The notes under the pieces were generated by a model. That model saw only the letters and a list, made by a program, of their open reading frames with translations, had not been told where the DNA came from and ran no database searches. A DNA stretch of 64,000 nt from Gadus chalcogrammus (taxonomy: Eukaryota; Chordata; Actinopteri; Gadiformes; Gadidae). The position numbers and the translations under genes are program-made. Positions 63,501-64,000 of the stretch are shown here, piece by piece. Positions within the stretch are counted from its first letter, which is position 1. Every line of letters begins with the position of its first letter. The stretch lies in the NCBI RefSeq assembly GCF_026213295.1, contig NC_079421.1:23073396-23137395 (forward strand). The letters run 5' to 3'.

Positions 63501-63929
63501 TGTTGAGCTGTGCTGCTCTCTCCAGGGGGGGGCTGGTTGGGGGTGTTCTGAGGCTGTGCTGCTCTCTCCAGGGGGGGGCTGGTTGGGGGTGTTCTGAGGC
63601 TGTGCTGCTCTCTCCAGGGGGGGGCTGGTTGGGGGTGTTGAGCTGTGCTGCTCTCTCCAGGGGGGGGCTGGTTGGGGGTGTTGAGCTGTGCTGCTCTCTC
63701 CAGGGGGGGGCTGGTTGGGGGTGTTCTGAGGCTGTGCTGCTCTCTCCAGGGGGGGGCTGGTTGGGGGTGTTCTGAGGCTGTGCTGCTCTCTCCAGGGGGC
63801 GCGGCGAGGCTGGTTCGGCTGATCCACGAGGGCCAGCTGAGGCTGGACGCGCTGGAGGATCACCCGGAGGAGGAGCTCCAGGCCATGCTGCGCTGCTGCG
63901 GAGAGAGCCCCCCCGCCCAGGCCACCAGG
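49308..63929 (+). CDS. hmgxb3: HMG-box-containing protein 3 (3' end beyond window)
   Basis: Seventeen phase-consistent GT-AG coding exons: 49308-49453, 50148-50322, 50781-51311, 51718-51825, 51926-52060, 52191-52423, 52734-52843, 52944-53024, 53271-53362, 53459-53557, 53864-54004, 57014-57327, 57595-57722, 58800-58931, 60539-60723, 61409-61631, 63796-63929. They give 989 codons; the last donor at 63930 shows that the gene continues. The HMG box is at about residues 46-105 (KKPRSAYLLYYFDF, LPQSEINKRISESWKRL, YYLEKAKLE). Two matching zinc-type modules, GRGRC-x4-C-x12-C-x2-CG, lie at Cys333/338/351/354 and Cys583/588/601/604. Further segments typical of HMGXB3 are GLKPSTLKQLG, CGLCQYPLFKGGQ, CLNTQCLALHSF, LTVRDYNDMICGVCGVAPKVE and INTEKDK. 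The molecular role of the family is poorly known; it is presumed nuclear and DNA-binding. Several introns hold arrays copying splice sites. The start is the first ATG after a CTGCAG acceptor and agrees with the family start MDAS. Confidence 0.95.
49526..49966. mobile_element. Foldback / MITE-like element, hmgxb3 intron 1
   Basis: The left arm (from about 49543, CAGTGCAACTTT) and right arm (to 49954, AAAGTTGCACTG) are inverted copies over about 150-200 bp. Shared arm sequence includes TAGTAAGTTTCAATAACTCC, TGAGACGTCGTTGTGTGG and GAGAACTGATAGAAA. GTGCCTTTAAA flanks it as a direct repeat (49526-49536 and 49956-49966), possibly a target-site duplication. No coding capacity. Confidence 0.8.
50385..50635 (+). 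mobile_element. Full-length tRNA-derived SINE, hmgxb3 intron 2
   Basis: The head has A-box-like TAGAGCGGATTGACTTGTAA and B-box GGTTGGATCCCC. The body carries AGGTGTCCCTGAGCGAGACG. The tail GTAAGTTGCTTTGGATAAAA, then AAATGTAAATG, is shared with the LINE 3' end at 25623. Related copies lie at 51535-51690 and 60865-61085. Confidence 0.82.
51535..51690 (+). mobile_element. SINE copy lacking its tail, hmgxb3 intron 3
   Basis: It matches the element at 50385 through AACCGGAAGGTTGCTAGGTC, GGTCCCCGGCTC and AGGTGTCCCTGCGCGAGGC. It stops about 25 bp before exon 4 without the LINE-type tail. Confidence 0.75.
54005..55150 (+). repeat. Telomeric minisatellite carrying the exon 11 splice donor
   Basis: Units of about 20-35 bp of the form GGGGCCAAGGTAGGAGGG followed by one to three TTAGGG or by CCTCTCCGAG. 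The real exon 11/intron 11 boundary reads GGGGGCCAAG^GTAGGAGGG, so each unit carries the last exon bases plus the donor. Roughly 40 copies follow the genuine site directly. Confidence 0.95.
55788..55834 (+). mobile_element. LINE/SINE 3' tail fragment
   Basis: ACTTATTGTAAGTCACTGGA, TAAAGCAGCTGCTGAAGG and CCTTAATGTAAA match the tail of the LINE at 25623 and the SINEs in this gene. Confidence 0.65.
55837..56104. repeat. Head-to-head telomeric hairpin array
   Basis: Five to six tandem units in which GGGTTAGGGTTAGGG is followed by an ACCA or ACAA spacer and CCCTAACCCTAACCC, joined by TTAATGTAAA. The joiner matches the LINE/SINE tail end located just upstream (55788-55834). Confidence 0.95.
56105..57008 (+). 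repeat. C-run minisatellite ending at the exon 12 acceptor
   Basis: About 24 units of 36-38 bp: CTGAAGGCTCTGTC, a 9-14 base C-run, then TAGCGCCCCGTC. The last unit runs straight into the genuine acceptor, CTCTGTCCCCCCCCAG^GCCGCCCCG. Each unit therefore looks like a polypyrimidine tract plus TAG. Confidence 0.95.
57462..57484. repeat. Poly(G) run
   Basis: A run of about 23 G residues in hmgxb3 intron 12. Its length is likely to be unreliable in assembly. Confidence 0.9.
57533..57591. repeat. (GT)n microsatellite abutting the exon 13 acceptor
   Basis: About 29 GT dinucleotides end in GCAG, which is the acceptor of the exon at 57595. No pyrimidine tract intervenes. Confidence 0.95.
57723..58450 (+). 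repeat. Minisatellite related to the exon 13 donor
   Basis: Intron 13 opens CCAAG^GTACCGTCCATAG, and the array repeats CCCAGGTACGGGTCCATAG, then CCTGGTACTGGTCCATAG with ACCTTCTGAT spacers. There are about 22 units of 25-34 bp. Confidence 0.93.
59322..60475 (+). repeat. 37-bp minisatellite, hmgxb3 intron 14
   Basis: About 30 units: CTGGCTCTCTGTCTCTTCCT, then CAGTCCTGATACCGTCCTC or CTGTCCTGATACCGTCCTC. It is open in several frames on both strands (up to 410 codons) but is purely repetitive. Units with CTTCCTCAG resemble acceptors. The array decays into the genuine exon 15 acceptor. Confidence 0.96.
60865..61085 (-). mobile_element. Full-length tRNA-derived SINE, hmgxb3 intron 15
   Basis: Minus-strand copy of the element at 50385. 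The tail is seen on the plus strand as TTTAGCAGACGCTTTTATCC, then AAAGCGACTTACA. The head is the complement of GAGCCGGGGATCCAACCAGC. Confidence 0.82.
61093..61233. repeat. Inverted telomeric repeat between duplicated flanks
   Basis: A CCCTAACCCTAAACCACACC flank with ACACCCAGACACTGGCAGA occurs twice (about 61093-61135 and 61191-61233). Between the two copies lies (GGGTTA)7 meeting CCCTAACCCTAA head to head. Confidence 0.9.
61619..62815 (+). repeat. 39-bp minisatellite carrying the exon 16 splice donor
   Basis: The unit is GTAGGGAGGGCTGTAACACG, CACACAGCG, CCCCCCGCAG. The true boundary reads GCGCCCCCCGCAG^GTAGGG, so each of about 31 units (33-39 bp) repeats the last 13 exon bases plus the donor. 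Confidence 0.96.
62975..63150 (+). mobile_element. LINE 3' UTR fragment, hmgxb3 intron 16
   Basis: Homologous to 28270-28440 through GGTTAACCTAGTGATTGTTG, GGTTCTATGAACATCGTTAC and TTTCACTCTCTTCTGACAAA. It ends before the tail motif. Confidence 0.7.
63185..63795 (+). repeat. 46-bp minisatellite carrying the exon 17 acceptor
   Basis: The unit is GCTGTGCTGCTCTCTCCAG, a G-run, then GGCTGGTTGGGGGTGTTCTGA. The genuine acceptor at 63796 reads GCTGTGCTGCTCTCTCCAG^GGGGC and the exon continues GAGGCTGGTTCGG. Thirteen copies precede it; one (near 63480) reads TCCAAGG. Confidence 0.96.
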
Positions 63930-64000
63930 GTGGGTGTTGGCACATCCTTCAGTCCTCTGGTTTCATTCTGCTGATCCTGAAGAACAAACTGGGGGTTTAT

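Noticed and set aside
61891..63945. Minus-strand frames of about 265 codons (CVLQPSLP and SSTASEHPQPAPPWRE repeats)
   Set aside because: Antisense to the exon 16 donor array and exon 17 acceptor array.

Overview
The window is vertebrate nuclear DNA, almost certainly from a teleost fish. It has large split genes with GT-AG introns, vertebrate protein families (ndst1, slc35a4 with its upstream microprotein, hmgxb3), fish-type SINE/LINE tails (the GCAGACGCTTTTATCC motif) and a very high load of micro- and minisatellites. A repeat load this high fits gadiform fishes such as cod, which are known for abundant tandem repeats, but I cannot name the species from the sequence. NDST1, SLC35A4 and HMGXB3 all lie on human 5q31-q33, so the block keeps an old vertebrate linkage in rearranged order.

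Layout. Positions 1-16400 hold no gene I can recognise: moderately complex non-coding DNA broken up by tandem arrays, with a CCAAT-rich stretch just before ndst1. Positions 16424-32930 (+) hold a complete 14-coding-exon ndst1 of 888 codons, its introns packed with minisatellites, followed by a 3' UTR to about 35 kb. Positions 35-40 kb are gene-poor. Positions 40068-45402 (+) hold an 18-exon gene for a degenerate kinesin-motor plus coiled-coil protein. It meets slc35a4 (minus, 45855-46817) tail to tail, with the two poly(A) signals 25 bp apart. Upstream of slc35a4 on the same strand, three exons (47295-48088) encode the conserved 103-residue SLC35A4 microprotein, so the transcript is predicted to be bicistronic. 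Divergently transcribed from it is hmgxb3 (+, from 49308), of which 17 coding exons (989 codons) are visible before the window ends.

The genes do not form one pathway. ndst1 makes heparan sulfate modifications in the Golgi, slc35a4 is a Golgi nucleotide-sugar-transporter family member, its microprotein is mitochondrial in mammals, and hmgxb3 is a nuclear HMG-box protein.

The most unusual signal is in hmgxb3. Several of its introns carry tandem arrays whose repeat unit spans the adjacent exon-intron junction. Dozens of copies of the real 5' splice site follow exons 11 and 16, a related array follows exon 13, and copies of the real 3' splice site precede exon 17. A similar array precedes exon 12, and a short one precedes an exon of the kinesin-like gene. 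Other points of note are head-to-head telomeric (TTAGGG/CCCTAA) hairpin arrays, a foldback element, a 40-bp satellite of about 44 copies that creates CRE palindromes, and a kinesin-like motor with an intact P-loop but a lost switch II.
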